DNA of 64,000 nt from CADEDH01 sp039029735 (GTDB lineage: Bacteria; Actinomycetota; Acidimicrobiia; Acidimicrobiales; SZUA-35), in the NCBI GenBank assembly GCA_039029735.1, contig JBCCFL010000028.1, forward strand, positions 14,577 through 78,576, written 5' to 3'. Each line of letters starts with the position of its first letter. Position 1 is the stretch's first letter. Made by a program: the position numbers and the translations under genes. Positions 27,245-36,251 of this stretch are shown here, piece after piece. The notes under the pieces were generated by a model that worked only from the letters and a program-made list of their open reading frames with translations, was not told where the DNA came from and searched no databases.

Positions 27245-28054
27245 ATGATCCCGGGCTCGCCCCAGCCGGGTCTCGCGCCCGCCGTTGTTGCTGCTTTTCG
27301 CCGCGATGGCTTCGTGGTCGTGCCCAGTCTGTTCTCGGCTGAAGAGGCCGCGGTGCTGAGGGCCGAAGGTCATGCAACGATCGAGCGGCTCTCGGCCCGC
27401 CACGAGATCGATGGCACATGGCAGAGCGCGGCGGAGGGAGCCGACGCCGGCGATGCTGAGGTGACGCACCTGCTGCACTGTCATGACGTGCAGTTCCACT
27501 CCGCGGCGTTCACCGCTGCGCTCGCCGGCGGGCGCCTCGGTGCCACCTTTGCGGCGCTCATGGGCACGCCGAACGTGCAGCTTCACCACAACAAGCTGTT
27601 CATCAAGCCGGCCGAGCGGGGCTCGCCGTTCCCCCTCCATCAGGACTGGCCCTTCTTCCCCCACGCTCAGGACTCGCTCGTGGCCGCCATCGTGCATCTC
27701 GACGCCGCCCCGGAGGAGAAGGGGTGTGTGCGCGTCGTGCCGGGCTCGCACCACGGTGGCCGCCTGCGCCACGAGGGCGACATCGACTGGTACCTCCCGG
27801 TGGCGGATCACCCGCCCGCGTCGGCCACGCCGGTGCCTGCTGCGGCTGGTGACGTGCTGTTCTTCACGTGCCTCACGGTGCACGGCTCAGGCGTGAACCG
27901 CAGCAGCGAGGCCCGCACCACCTGGCTGGTCCAGGTCCGTGACGCCGCCGACGAGCCAACCGTCGACCGGCATCGCTCACCCGGTCAGGGCACGATGCTG
28001 GCCGGTGCCAACACTACGCATCCACCTCCGCCGAGCCCGTTCGGGCGGTCGTGA
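27245..28054 (+). CDS. Phytanoyl-CoA dioxygenase (PhyH) family protein
   Basis: About 269 residues. Fe(II)/2-oxoglutarate oxygenase with the metal pair His-x-Asp in PFPLHQDWPFFPH and the distal His in LTVHGSGVNRS. The Arg of SSEARTTWLVQV would bind 2-oxoglutarate. It begins 14 bp after the serine hydrolase and may be cotranscribed with it. GTG 27239 is an alternative start. Its last 41 bp overlap the convergent ABC-membrane-domain gene. Confidence 0.85.
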   Translation: MIPGSPQPGLAPAVVAAFRRDGFVVVPSLFSAEEAAVLRAEGHATIERLSARHEIDGTWQSAAEGADAGDAEVTHLLHCHDVQFHSAAFTAALAGGRLGATFAALMGTPNVQLHHNKLFIKPAERGSPFPLHQDWPFFPHAQDSLVAAIVHLDAAPEEKGCVRVVPGSHHGGRLRHEGDIDWYLPVADHPPASATPVPAAAGDVLFFTCLTVHGSGVNRSSEARTTWLVQVRDAADEPTVDRHRSPGQGTMLAGANTTHPPPPSPFGRS

Positions 28055-28880
28055 CGGGAAGGCGGGTCGAGATCTCGCGGAGGCGCACGATCTCCTGGAT
28101 GAACAGGGGGAGGGCGGCGAGTACCTCCACGTACTGGAACACGTAGATGAGGGCTGAGAAGGCGTAGCCGTACTCGGTCTCGCCCGGGGTGACCACCGCG
28201 ATCGGCGTGTACACGATCAGGGCGATGATGCCGAGCCACACCAGGGCATAGTTTCCGGTCTCGAGATCGGACAGGCGGCGGTTCCAGCGCATGAGGGCGC
28301 CGAAGTGGCCAGCGATGCGCTCGTTGTCGCGGGAGTCGATCGCGTCGACCTGTCGCTCCAGCTCGTCGTTATATCCGGTGTTGAGCCGGTAGTTCAGGCC
28401 GCCCGTCGCCCAGTAGGTGACACCGATCAGCACGAGCAGGCCGAGGCAGCCCCAGAACACGCCCATGTCGAGGCTGGCGATGATCACGAGCGTGCCGACG
28501 ACGCCGATCACGGTGTTCACCACTTCGGGCATCGAGTTCTCCAGGAACTCGATGAACTCGGTCAACAGCGTGGTGCGGGCCGCGATCGTCGACGTCGACG
28601 TGCCCTTGGCCTGCTCGGTTGCCACCACCTCGGTGGCCACGTGGCGGTACATCCCCGAATAGGCCCGCGTGTCGATGAAACGGCGAGCGCTGCCGATCAC
28701 GAGGGCAGCGACGCCGAGTGCCCCGAGCGCGATCACACCGGATCGGTTGTCGTCGAGGAGGCCATTGATGGCGATGCCGATGAACAGCGGCAACAGCAGC
28801 ATGATCACCGCCTCGACGATCACGAGGGCAACCGTGGCGCCCACCCGCCCCCGGAACCGCCAGATCAGGTGACCGAGCAT
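28014..28880 (-). CDS. ABC-transporter-type six-TM domain protein lacking ATPase
   Basis: About 288 residues with six hydrophobic segments arranged like an ABC exporter membrane domain. Intracellular-loop features include ELERQVDAIDSRDNERIAGH. No Walker motifs are present, and the frame stops before any nucleotide-binding domain. Stand-alone proteins of this kind (ABC six-transmembrane domain proteins) exist and would need a separate ATPase or another role. Start ATG at 28880 within the TGATG overlap with the upstream TetR gene, so the two are one operon. Confidence 0.8.
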   Translation of the reverse strand: MLGHLIWRFRGRVGATVALVIVEAVIMLLLPLFIGIAINGLLDDNRSGVIALGALGVAALVIGSARRFIDTRAYSGMYRHVATEVVATEQAKGTSTSTIAARTTLLTEFIEFLENSMPEVVNTVIGVVGTLVIIASLDMGVFWGCLGLLVLIGVTYWATGGLNYRLNTGYNDELERQVDAIDSRDNERIAGHFGALMRWNRRLSDLETGNYALVWLGIIALIVYTPIAVVTPGETEYGYAFSALIYVFQYVEVLAALPLFIQEIVRLREISTRLPVTTARTGSAEVDA

Positions 28881-29461
28881 CAGCGGATCGCGTCCAGGTT
28901 GCCGATGCGATCGAACGCGGCATCGATCAAGGGGCCGAGCGGCTCGACACCATCCAGTTGCTGCCACCGGTCGATGGCCACGTCGACGGCCAGCAGGGCG
29001 GCCCCGGCGAGCAGGGGAGCGGCCTCGCGATCCTTGGTCGACAGCAGCGCAGCGAGCGCGGCGGTGAGCTCCTCCCGGTCGTGGTAGTCGGCTTCGACGG
29101 CGGCGGCGTGCAGCGCCTCGGCGCGGTAGATGAACCGCACTCGGCGGAGCTGGAACTCGAGGTCCTCCTCGTAGCGGTCACCGAGTGCGGTGACGAAGGC
29201 CGATCGCATGGCTGCCAGCGGTGGAAGGCGTTCGAATGCCTCTTCGAGCGCCGCCACCAGTGCAGGCTCGTGCTCGTCCCAGATGACGATGGCCTCCTTG
29301 GTCTCGAAGTGCCGGTAGATCGTCGAGGCCGCCATGCCCACCTCGGCCGCCAGTTCCGACACGGTGACCTGATCGAAGCCACGTTCCTCGAACAGGTCGA
29401 GGGCGCGGCGTTGGGTTAGCCGCATGGCGTTCAGTCGGTTCCGTTCGCGCAACGATGCCAT
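28880..29461 (-). CDS. TetR-family transcriptional regulator
   Basis: About 193 residues. Helix-turn-helix VSELAAEVGMAASTIYRHFE. The C-terminal ligand domain is helical with an acidic patch. First gene of a two-gene operon with the six-TM protein and divergent from the sterol-desaturase-like gene. The 68-bp AT-rich gap between them holds an ATCCT...AGGAT inverted repeat (about 29479-29496), a possible operator. Confidence 0.85.
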   Translation of the reverse strand: MASLRERNRLNAMRLTQRRALDLFEERGFDQVTVSELAAEVGMAASTIYRHFETKEAIVIWDEHEPALVAALEEAFERLPPLAAMRSAFVTALGDRYEEDLEFQLRRVRFIYRAEALHAAAVEADYHDREELTAALAALLSTKDREAAPLLAGAALLAVDVAIDRWQQLDGVEPLGPLIDAAFDRIGNLDAIR

Positions 29462-29529
29462 GAGAAAATCATACTGAGATCCTACTTGAGAAGGATTCCT
29501 TTTTTCGGAGTCACTCCTATTATCTGGAT
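29462..29529. promoter_or_regulatory. AT-rich divergent promoter with TATTAT -10 box
   Basis: The least GC-rich stretch in the window. TATTAT at 29518-29523 is six bases before the ATG at 29530. ATCCT/AGGAT arms around 29479-29496 and a run of six T's lie between the divergent TetR and desaturase-like genes. Confidence 0.65.
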
Positions 29530-30387
29530 ATGGAAGACACCCTGCAACTCGTCACTGACATCTTCGAGAGCGTGTTCGTGCCCATCTTGATCGTCGAGCT
29601 GATCTGGCTCGGCTGGGCTCGCCGCCTCGGCTGGAGCCGGATCAAGGAGATGCTCGCCAACGGCGTCACCTTCGCGCTGTTCGTGGTGGCTGCCGTCATC
29701 GGTGCCGTCGTGTGGTTCCCGATCTTCACCGCAGTCGAGGGGCTCGTTCCGTGGTCGATTCCCACCACGTGGTGGAGCGCCGTACTGGCCATCGTGCTCG
29801 CCGATCTCGTGTACTACGTCGAGCACCGCTTCGAGCACGAGCATCGTCTGCCGTGGGACCTGTACCACTCGGTGCACCACAGCTCCGAGGCCTACGACCA
29901 GACCACGGGGCTCCGCCTCGGCATCTTCGACGCGCTGCTCACCGTGGGCTTCTCGCTCCCCCTCGTGATACTCGGCTTCTCACCAACGCTCGTGTTCTTG
30001 TCCATCGGCATCGTGATCGCCTACCAGGGCTGGATCCACACCGAACTGGTGGGCCGAATGCCCCGCTGGTTCGAGGCGGTGTTCAACACCCCGTCCCACC
30101 ACCGGGCTCACCACGGCAACGATCGGCCCTATCTCGACGTGAACTACGGCGGCATCCTCATCATCTGGGATCGGCTGTTCGGCACGTTCCAACGTGAGAT
30201 CGAGCGGCCGACCTACGGCCTCACCACCCAGATCGAGTCGTCGAACCCGATCGACATCCAGTTCTCCCAGATCCGGTTGCTCCTCCGGGACCTGCGGGCC
30301 GACCGTTCCTGGCGCACCCGGCTCGCCCGGTTGTGGAACCGTCCCGGCTGGTCACCGACGAAGCAGCCGGCCACCCCGGTCGGGTAG
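29530..30387 (+). CDS. Sterol desaturase / fatty acid hydroxylase family membrane protein
   Basis: About 285 residues with four or five membrane segments. The di-iron His boxes are clear: YVEHRFEHEHRLPWDLYHS, the adjoining HSVHH, a later His in GWIHTELVG, and PSHHRAHHGND. The enzyme oxygenates an alkyl chain or sterol-like substrate at the membrane. It is divergently arranged with a TetR regulator that probably controls it. Leaderless start after TATTAT. It lies next to two P450 genes, suggesting lipid or terpenoid oxidation, but that is inference. Confidence 0.9.
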   Translation: MEDTLQLVTDIFESVFVPILIVELIWLGWARRLGWSRIKEMLANGVTFALFVVAAVIGAVVWFPIFTAVEGLVPWSIPTTWWSAVLAIVLADLVYYVEHRFEHEHRLPWDLYHSVHHSSEAYDQTTGLRLGIFDALLTVGFSLPLVILGFSPTLVFLSIGIVIAYQGWIHTELVGRMPRWFEAVFNTPSHHRAHHGNDRPYLDVNYGGILIIWDRLFGTFQREIERPTYGLTTQIESSNPIDIQFSQIRLLLRDLRADRSWRTRLARLWNRPGWSPTKQPATPVG

Positions 30388-30397
30388 CCGGGCACCC

Positions 30398-31621
30398 CTA
30401 GACGGCCAACGCCGGGCCGGCAGGGGCACCGGCCCGGAAGCGCACCGGAATCGACGTGGGGCCGAAGATGAAGTTGGAACCCATCCAGCCCACCTCACCA
30501 GCGGGTTCCAGGTCGTCGAGGCGGGTGAGCAGCTCACGGAGCAAGGCCTCGATCTCGATCCGGGCCAGGTGAGCCCCGAGACAGAAGTGGGGGCCACCGC
30601 CCCCGAACGCCACGTGAGGGTTGGGGGTGCGGCCAACGTCGAACCGGTCGGGCTCGGCCACGCAGGCCGAGTCGCGGTTGGCCGAGCCGTAGTACATCAC
30701 CACCTTGTCTCCCGCCGCGATCGGTTGGTCGCCGAACACGGTGTCGACCGTGGCTGTGCGCCGCATGTAGACCACGGGGCTGACCCACCGCAGTAGCTCC
30801 TCGATCGCCGAGGGGAGGAGGCCATCGAGGTCGCCTCGGAGGCGGTTCAGCTCGTCGGGATGCTCGAACAGGGCCTGCATCCCCCCACCTACCAGGTTGC
30901 GCGTGGTGTCGCCGCCGGCGTCGACCAGGAGAAGGAACCAGAGGAAGAAGTCGATTCCGTCGAGTGGGCGGCCATCGAGTTCGCCCGATGCCAGCAGCGA
31001 GGCCAGATCGTCGCCGGGATTGGCCCGCTTGTCGGCGTACACCTCCTGGGCGTAGGTGAACATCGCCAGTTGTGCCGCCTGGCGGTCGGCGTGGCTCACC
31101 ACCTCTTCACTGGAGTGCAGCATCTCGGTGTGGTGATAGAGCTCACGGCCGTCGGCCAGGGGAATCCCGAGCACATCGGCGATCACGAAGCTCGGCATCT
31201 CGCCGGCCAGGTCGGTCACGAGATCGCACTCGCCCCGTTCGATCACGGCGTCGACGATCGCCGTGGCCAACTCGGCCACTCGGTGCCGCAGAGCGGCTGA
31301 AGCTCGAGGTGTGAAGTGTTTGCTGATGAGTCGCCGCATCCGGGTGTGCACGGGCGGGTCTGCCATCAGCATCATCACGTGATCGCTGGACATCGCCTGC
31401 GAGTCCGGGCTCGGGTCGGCCAGCATGATCGTCGGCGACGACGAGAACTGTTCGTGGTCGCGGCCAACGGCCCGCACATCGTCGTAGCGGGTGATGGCCC
31501 AGAACCCGGGGCCGTCGGGCTCGGCGTGACGATGCACGGGGTCGTTCGCCCGGAGCCAGGCGAACTGGTCGTGGGGTTGGGAGCCGGCGTAGTTCGCCAC
31601 CGGTAGCAGGTCGATGTCCAT
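30398..31621 (-). CDS. Cytochrome P450
   Basis: About 407 residues. Heme loop FGGGGPHFCLGAHLAR near 345-360 with the cysteine ligand. I-helix AGGDTTRN carries the usual acid-alcohol pair, and the ExxR helix is in EELLRWVSP. The soluble bacterial class I type needs a ferredoxin and reductase, neither of which is in this window. The overall sequence recalls actinobacterial sterol/fatty-acid P450s (CYP124/125-like), but I would not assign a subfamily. Three bases separate it from the upstream P450. Confidence 0.92.
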   Translation of the reverse strand: MDIDLLPVANYAGSQPHDQFAWLRANDPVHRHAEPDGPGFWAITRYDDVRAVGRDHEQFSSSPTIMLADPSPDSQAMSSDHVMMLMADPPVHTRMRRLISKHFTPRASAALRHRVAELATAIVDAVIERGECDLVTDLAGEMPSFVIADVLGIPLADGRELYHHTEMLHSSEEVVSHADRQAAQLAMFTYAQEVYADKRANPGDDLASLLASGELDGRPLDGIDFFLWFLLLVDAGGDTTRNLVGGGMQALFEHPDELNRLRGDLDGLLPSAIEELLRWVSPVVYMRRTATVDTVFGDQPIAAGDKVVMYYGSANRDSACVAEPDRFDVGRTPNPHVAFGGGGPHFCLGAHLARIEIEALLRELLTRLDDLEPAGEVGWMGSNFIFGPTSIPVRFRAGAPAGPALAV

Positions 31622-31624
31622 CGC

Positions 31625-32806
31625 TCAGTGCTCTCTGGGGTCGAGTCGGACGGTGAGGTCGAGTGGGCCGCGGAAGGCCCAGCCACCGAGCCGGACGGGT
31701 CCGGCCTCGGGATCGAGGCGGAGGTCGGGGAAGCGGTCGAAGATGCGGGGCACGGCCAGATCGCCGACGAGCGATCGCGATACCGCCGCCCCGGCGCAGA
31801 CGTGGGGGCCGGCGCCGAAGGTGAGGTTGCCGCTGGTGTCACGGTCGAGGTCGAACCGCTCGGGATCGGTGAAGTGGGCCTCGTCGTGGTTGGCCGACGA
31901 GAACATGAGGAAGACCCGCTCCTCGGGCTCGAAGGTCACACCGCCAACGGTGTGCTCGGTGGCGATCCGCCGGGGTGACATCCCGATCGGGGCGATCCAC
32001 CGGCAGTACTCGTCGAACACCTGCGCCGGTGGGATCTCGCCGGATCGGACTCGGGCCAGTTGGTCGGGATGGGAGAGCAGCGCCCAGATGGCGCCGGCAA
32101 TTGCATCGCGGGGTTCGTTCTGGCCGCCCGAGATCGTGAGCTTGATGTTCGCCCGGATCTTGTCGTCGTCCATGCCGGCGGCGAGCATCACCGACAACAG
32201 GCTGTGGTCGGGCTCGGCTCGCAGGGCGGGAAGCCGCTCGTCGATCGCAGCGTCGATGGCGGCGGTGGCCGCCCGGCATCGGCCTTCGATCTCTGGGTCG
32301 CCGACGTAGTTGGCGATGCCGTCGATCATCGCCTGGCTCCAGGCGTCGATGTCGCGGTGATGCACCTGGGTGAGGCCGGTCATCACCTTCATGGCCTCGC
32401 CGCTGACGGCGGTGGCGTAGGCCGGCACGAGATCGACCGAGCGTTGGCCCTCCAACTCGTCGAGCACCGCATCGGTGAGCGCCGCGAACTCGGCCTCCCA
32501 GGTGGTGCGAACGGCCTTCGGGGAGATGGCGGGGTAGTAGACGAACCGCTCCCGGCGGTGGTCGTCGCCGTCGCGGCGCATCATGTTCTGGCCCATGAGC
32601 ACATTCATCAGCCCATCGGGCTGGTCGGAGGAGAACACCGCCACGTTCTTCTCGCAGGTGTGGATGTCGTCGCGGCGGGTGAGCAGCGTGGCGCCGAACT
32701 GCGGCACGAAACAGATCGGCGTTTCGGCCCGCATTCGAGCCAAGGTGGGGTAGGGGTCGATCCAGAACTCCTCGGGATCGACGTTGATCACCGGTGCGTC
32801 CGACAT
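31625..32806 (-). CDS. Cytochrome P450 with atypical I-helix
   Basis: About 393 residues. Heme loop FGAGPHVCAGAAVSRS with the cysteine ligand. The ExxR Arg is hard to place. The I-helix reads SGGQNEPRDAI instead of AGxDT, so the conserved acid-alcohol pair is replaced by Asn-Glu-Pro. P450s with this GGxxEP pattern are known in actinobacteria and proteobacteria. First gene of a tandem pair; the two may act in sequence on one substrate. Confidence 0.92.
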   Translation of the reverse strand: MSDAPVINVDPEEFWIDPYPTLARMRAETPICFVPQFGATLLTRRDDIHTCEKNVAVFSSDQPDGLMNVLMGQNMMRRDGDDHRRERFVYYPAISPKAVRTTWEAEFAALTDAVLDELEGQRSVDLVPAYATAVSGEAMKVMTGLTQVHHRDIDAWSQAMIDGIANYVGDPEIEGRCRAATAAIDAAIDERLPALRAEPDHSLLSVMLAAGMDDDKIRANIKLTISGGQNEPRDAIAGAIWALLSHPDQLARVRSGEIPPAQVFDEYCRWIAPIGMSPRRIATEHTVGGVTFEPEERVFLMFSSANHDEAHFTDPERFDLDRDTSGNLTFGAGPHVCAGAAVSRSLVGDLAVPRIFDRFPDLRLDPEAGPVRLGGWAFRGPLDLTVRLDPREH

Positions 32807-32858
32807 GGATGCAGCCTGGCACGGCCGAGCGCCGCGAGGCCACTGGTGCCGGTGGTGC

Positions 32859-32893
32859 GGTTCACATCTGGTTCACACCGCGATCCCTACGGT
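32859..32893 (+). promoter_or_regulatory. Response-regulator direct repeat and -10 box
   Basis: GGTTCACA is repeated at 32859-32866 and 32870-32877 with an 11-bp period, like OmpR/PhoP-family boxes. Ten bases further is TACGGT (32888-32893), seven bases before the ATG at 32901. Confidence 0.75.
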
Positions 32894-32900
32894 CCGCACC

Positions 32901-34601
32901 ATGACCGCTTCTCGTCGATCGTTCCGGGCCCTGGGCGCCGTGGGTGTTGCGCTGCTTCTCGTGGCTACTGCCTGCACCGCCGATATCGACACGGCGGCCC
33001 CATCCGACCAGGGTGCCTGTGACCCGTCGATTGCCGCCGCCCTCTCAGGGTGGGAGGCAATCGGCTTCTCCGGCACGGTGGCCTTCCTCGGGGGCGATCG
33101 CGAATGCATCGGTGCCTACGGATCGGCCGACCCGGCCTCCGCAGAACCCATGACCGTCGGGACCACGTTCAGTATTGGCTCAGTGACCAAGTCGGTCACG
33201 GCCGCCGCCATCGGGCGCCTCGTTGCCAACGGAGAGCTCGCCTACGACGACCGGGCTGGTGACGTGGTGCCAGGCCTCGGGGGCCCCGCCGGTGAGGCCA
33301 CCATCGAGCAGTTGTTGCTGTACACGGCCGGCCTGACCGGGAGCCACGGGCGCGACCACGACCCCCTGGCTCGCAACGACGCGATCGCCGCGCTGTCGGG
33401 CCTCGACATCGCTCATCCTGCCGGCGAGGACTTCCTCTACTCCAACGCCGGCTACGCCACGCTCGCCCTCGTGGTCGACGCCGTGACCGGCGACTATCGC
33501 CGCTTCGTGGCGGACGAGGTGCTCCAGGGCACAGGAGGCTTCTGGGCCGGCGAGCCGGCGGCGCCCGAGCCTCGCGCCGTCGGCATCGATTCGGCCGGCG
33601 ACGTGGGGTTCGACGGCGACTTCGACGGGCCCCACTGGGCCCTCGATGGTGCCGGGGGCGTTGCCATGACCGCACCTGAGTTGGCGGCGTGGACGCAGGC
33701 GCTGTTCACCACCGACCTCGGCGGGCCCGGGGGCGCCGAGGCGCTGATGGCGCGCGCATACGACCAGGGCGACGGCACCGCCGAAGTCCCCGGGTGGGTA
33801 CGGCTCGATGCCGCGATCTTCGGCGAGCCGCTTCTCGGTTCGACCGGAGGCGGGAGCTCCGTTGGCCACGAGGTGACCGTGGCGTGGCTGCCGGAGTCGG
33901 AGAGGGTGTTCGTGATCGCGTCCAACGCGCCAGACGTGCCGGCAGAACAGCTGCTCCAGGCCCTGATCGGCGACCTCGTGGCCGGCCGAGCCCCGAGCGC
34001 CCCGGAGGTGGGCGGGGCGGTGCCAGCCGACGTTGCCGAGCAGGTGGCGGGCGCCTGGCATCTGGCCGACAGCGACAGCGACAGTGAGAGCGAGGCGGTC
34101 GGGCTCGTCGAGATCGTGGTCGGCGAGGACGGCCTCGTGGTCACCGCCTGGGACGGACGGGCCATCGACGCCGTGCTCCCGATCCCCGACCGAGCCGCGG
34201 CCCGGGCTCACGCCGACCTCGTGCTGGCCGTCGCTGGGGGATCCACCGAAGAGGGGCGCCGGGAGCGGGAGCTGTTGGAGGAGGCCTACGGACCGATCGT
34301 CGCCATCACCGAGACCGGCACCTGGTTCGCCGACATCGAGTACCGCACCTACCTCGACGTCGCCTTCGCCGACGGGTCCAACCTGGCCATGTGGATCGCC
34401 CTGGACGACGCTGGAGGTGTGGCTGCCGCCGAGATCCAGACGCCGCCACCCTCGATCCGCTATCTCCTGCGCGACGACGGCACCTTCGCTCCGATCGATG
34501 TCGCCTCGGGTGCGGTCGACCTTCACCTCCGGGTGGACGACACCGGCCTCGTGTTCAGCAACGATGGAGTGGAACACCGAGCCGAGCACGTGGCGGGCTG
34601 A
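32901..34601 (+). CDS. Serine hydrolase lipoprotein, beta-lactamase family, with C-terminal extension
   Basis: About 566 residues. Lipoprotein signal ending LLLVATAC. The catalytic domain spans 40-360, with S94-V-T-K97 and YSNAGYATLALVVDAVTG as the Tyr-x-Asn-like motif. An HEVTVAWLPESERVFV strand is near 330. A second, beta-rich domain of about 170 residues follows a Ser/Asp repeat (DSDSDSESE). Likely an extracytoplasmic esterase or peptidase. Start ATG after TACGGT. It leads an operon with a response regulator and sensor kinase and probably belongs to their regulon. Confidence 0.85.
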   Translation: MTASRRSFRALGAVGVALLLVATACTADIDTAAPSDQGACDPSIAAALSGWEAIGFSGTVAFLGGDRECIGAYGSADPASAEPMTVGTTFSIGSVTKSVTAAAIGRLVANGELAYDDRAGDVVPGLGGPAGEATIEQLLLYTAGLTGSHGRDHDPLARNDAIAALSGLDIAHPAGEDFLYSNAGYATLALVVDAVTGDYRRFVADEVLQGTGGFWAGEPAAPEPRAVGIDSAGDVGFDGDFDGPHWALDGAGGVAMTAPELAAWTQALFTTDLGGPGGAEALMARAYDQGDGTAEVPGWVRLDAAIFGEPLLGSTGGGSSVGHEVTVAWLPESERVFVIASNAPDVPAEQLLQALIGDLVAGRAPSAPEVGGAVPADVAEQVAGAWHLADSDSDSESEAVGLVEIVVGEDGLVVTAWDGRAIDAVLPIPDRAAARAHADLVLAVAGGSTEEGRRERELLEEAYGPIVAITETGTWFADIEYRTYLDVAFADGSNLAMWIALDDAGGVAAAEIQTPPPSIRYLLRDDGTFAPIDVASGAVDLHLRVDDTGLVFSNDGVEHRAEHVAG

Positions 34602-34662
34602 CCGCCCGTCACCGGATCACGGCAGTACCCGAACGAGCACGCGCACGAGAGAGGAGGCACCG

Positions 34663-35328
34663 GTGCGGATCCTGCTGGTGGAAGACGACGTCGATCTCGC
34701 CGCAGTACTGGCCGACGGCCTGCGGCACGCGGCCTACGCCGTGGACCACGTGTCGCGGGTGTCCGACGCCTTCGATGCCTGCCGCCTCACCGCCTACGAC
34801 GTGGCCTGCGTTGACCTCGGCCTCCCCGACGGCGACGGCGTCGACCTCGTGCGGCGACTCCCGACGAGCTCCGATCATCATCGCCCGGACCGCGTGATCG
34901 TGATCACCGCTCGCGATGCGGTGGAACAGCGGGTGGCGGGGCTCGACGCCGGGGCTGACGACTACCTCGTGAAGCCGTTCGCCTTCGCCGAACTCCTCGC
35001 TCGCATCCGTGCCGTGTCGCGACGAGCTGATCAGCACGAGCCGGTGCTCCGCTGCGGCGACATCGCGCTCGACACCACCGCCATGACAGTGGCGCGAGCT
35101 GGCCGAACGATCGAACTGACCAGTCGGGAGTTCTCGATCCTGCGCTATCTGATGCGTGAGCCGGGCCGGGTGGTGTCGGCCGAGGACCTGCTCGAACATG
35201 TGTGGGACGGCACCGCTGATCCGTTCACCTCGTCGGTCCGGGTACTGATGAGCCGTCTACGACGGAAGCTGGGGTCGCCCCCGGTGATCCATACCGTGAC
35301 CGGCGCTGGCTATCGGATCGATCCATGA
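34663..35328 (+). CDS. OmpR-family response regulator
   Basis: About 221 residues. Receiver domain with acidic pocket Glu7-Asp8-Asp9, phosphoacceptor Asp51 and Lys in DDYLVKPF. A winged-helix output domain ends in VIHTVTGAGYRIDP. GTG start with GAGAGGAGG five bases upstream. Its stop overlaps the kinase start (ATGA). It probably binds the TTCACA direct repeat upstream of the lipoprotein gene. Confidence 0.93.
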   Translation: MRILLVEDDVDLAAVLADGLRHAAYAVDHVSRVSDAFDACRLTAYDVACVDLGLPDGDGVDLVRRLPTSSDHHRPDRVIVITARDAVEQRVAGLDAGADDYLVKPFAFAELLARIRAVSRRADQHEPVLRCGDIALDTTAMTVARAGRTIELTSREFSILRYLMREPGRVVSAEDLLEHVWDGTADPFTSSVRVLMSRLRRKLGSPPVIHTVTGAGYRIDP

Positions 35329-36251
35329 GATCGCAGCTCCGTTCGGTTCGGGTGCGGTTCGCCGTGGTGGCCTTCGCCGCCATCTATCTGCCGGTGCTGG
35401 TCCTGCTGAGTGTGAGCGTGGTGTCGGAGCAGACCACAGTGGAAGACACCGGCGAGCGGGTGATCACCGAGACGGAGGTGCGGTCGGGCCCGCCCACTGC
35501 GGTGTACGTCGCCGCCGTTCTTCTGGCCCCCGCAGCCGCCGCCCTGGCGTGGTGGCTGGCGGGCCGAGCCGTGGCGCCCGTGCGGCGGGCGATCGAGATC
35601 CAGCACGACCTGATCGAGGAGGTGAGCCACGAACTCCGCACACCCCTGGCGGTGATCATCAACGGGGCCGAGGTGCTGCTCGGCCGGCCCGAGCCTGGCG
35701 TCGACGACCTCCGCACCGGGCTGGCCCGCGCCCAGACGGCGGCCGAACGCATGCGGGGCACGGTGGACGCCCTCCTGGTCGACGCCCGCGGGCGGGCCCG
35801 ATCGATCGAACGTCAGCCGCTCGACGTCGCCGACCTCGCCAGGGCCGTGGCGGCCGAGCTCCAGCCACTCGCTGACGGGCGATCCGTGACGCTCACCGCC
35901 ACCGTCGACGGCGACACCAGAGCCGCCGTCGACGAGGCGATGGTGAGCCGAGCGGTGCTCAATGTGGCGACCAACGCCGTCGAGCACTCGGAGCCGGGCC
36001 AGACGGTGACCATCGTGGCCCGCCCCGACCCCGCGGATGGCGCCCTGGTGCTCGTGGCCGTCTCCGACCAGGGGCCGGGTATCGAGCCCGCCGATACCGA
36101 GCGAGTGTTCGAACGCTTCTGGACCCGGCGCGATGGCGGCACCGGCCTCGGGCTGAGCGTCGCCCGCCAGATCGCCGAGGCCCACGGCGGGTCGGTCACC
36201 GTCGCCGAGACGGCCTCCGGGGCGCGCATCGAGATTCGTCTGCGGCGCTAG
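35325..36251 (+). CDS. Sensor histidine kinase
   Basis: About 308 residues. Two membrane helices (12-34 and 58-80) flank a very short outer loop of about 23 residues. The phosphoacceptor His102 is in SHELRTPLAV, followed by NVATNAVEHS (N box), DQGPGIE (G1) and GGTGLGLSVARQ (G2). With so small a loop it likely senses the membrane itself or a partner such as the upstream lipoprotein. Ends four bases into the convergent ThDP-enzyme gene. Confidence 0.93.
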   Translation: MRSQLRSVRVRFAVVAFAAIYLPVLVLLSVSVVSEQTTVEDTGERVITETEVRSGPPTAVYVAAVLLAPAAAALAWWLAGRAVAPVRRAIEIQHDLIEEVSHELRTPLAVIINGAEVLLGRPEPGVDDLRTGLARAQTAAERMRGTVDALLVDARGRARSIERQPLDVADLARAVAAELQPLADGRSVTLTATVDGDTRAAVDEAMVSRAVLNVATNAVEHSEPGQTVTIVARPDPADGALVLVAVSDQGPGIEPADTERVFERFWTRRDGGTGLGLSVARQIAEAHGGSVTVAETASGARIEIRLRR

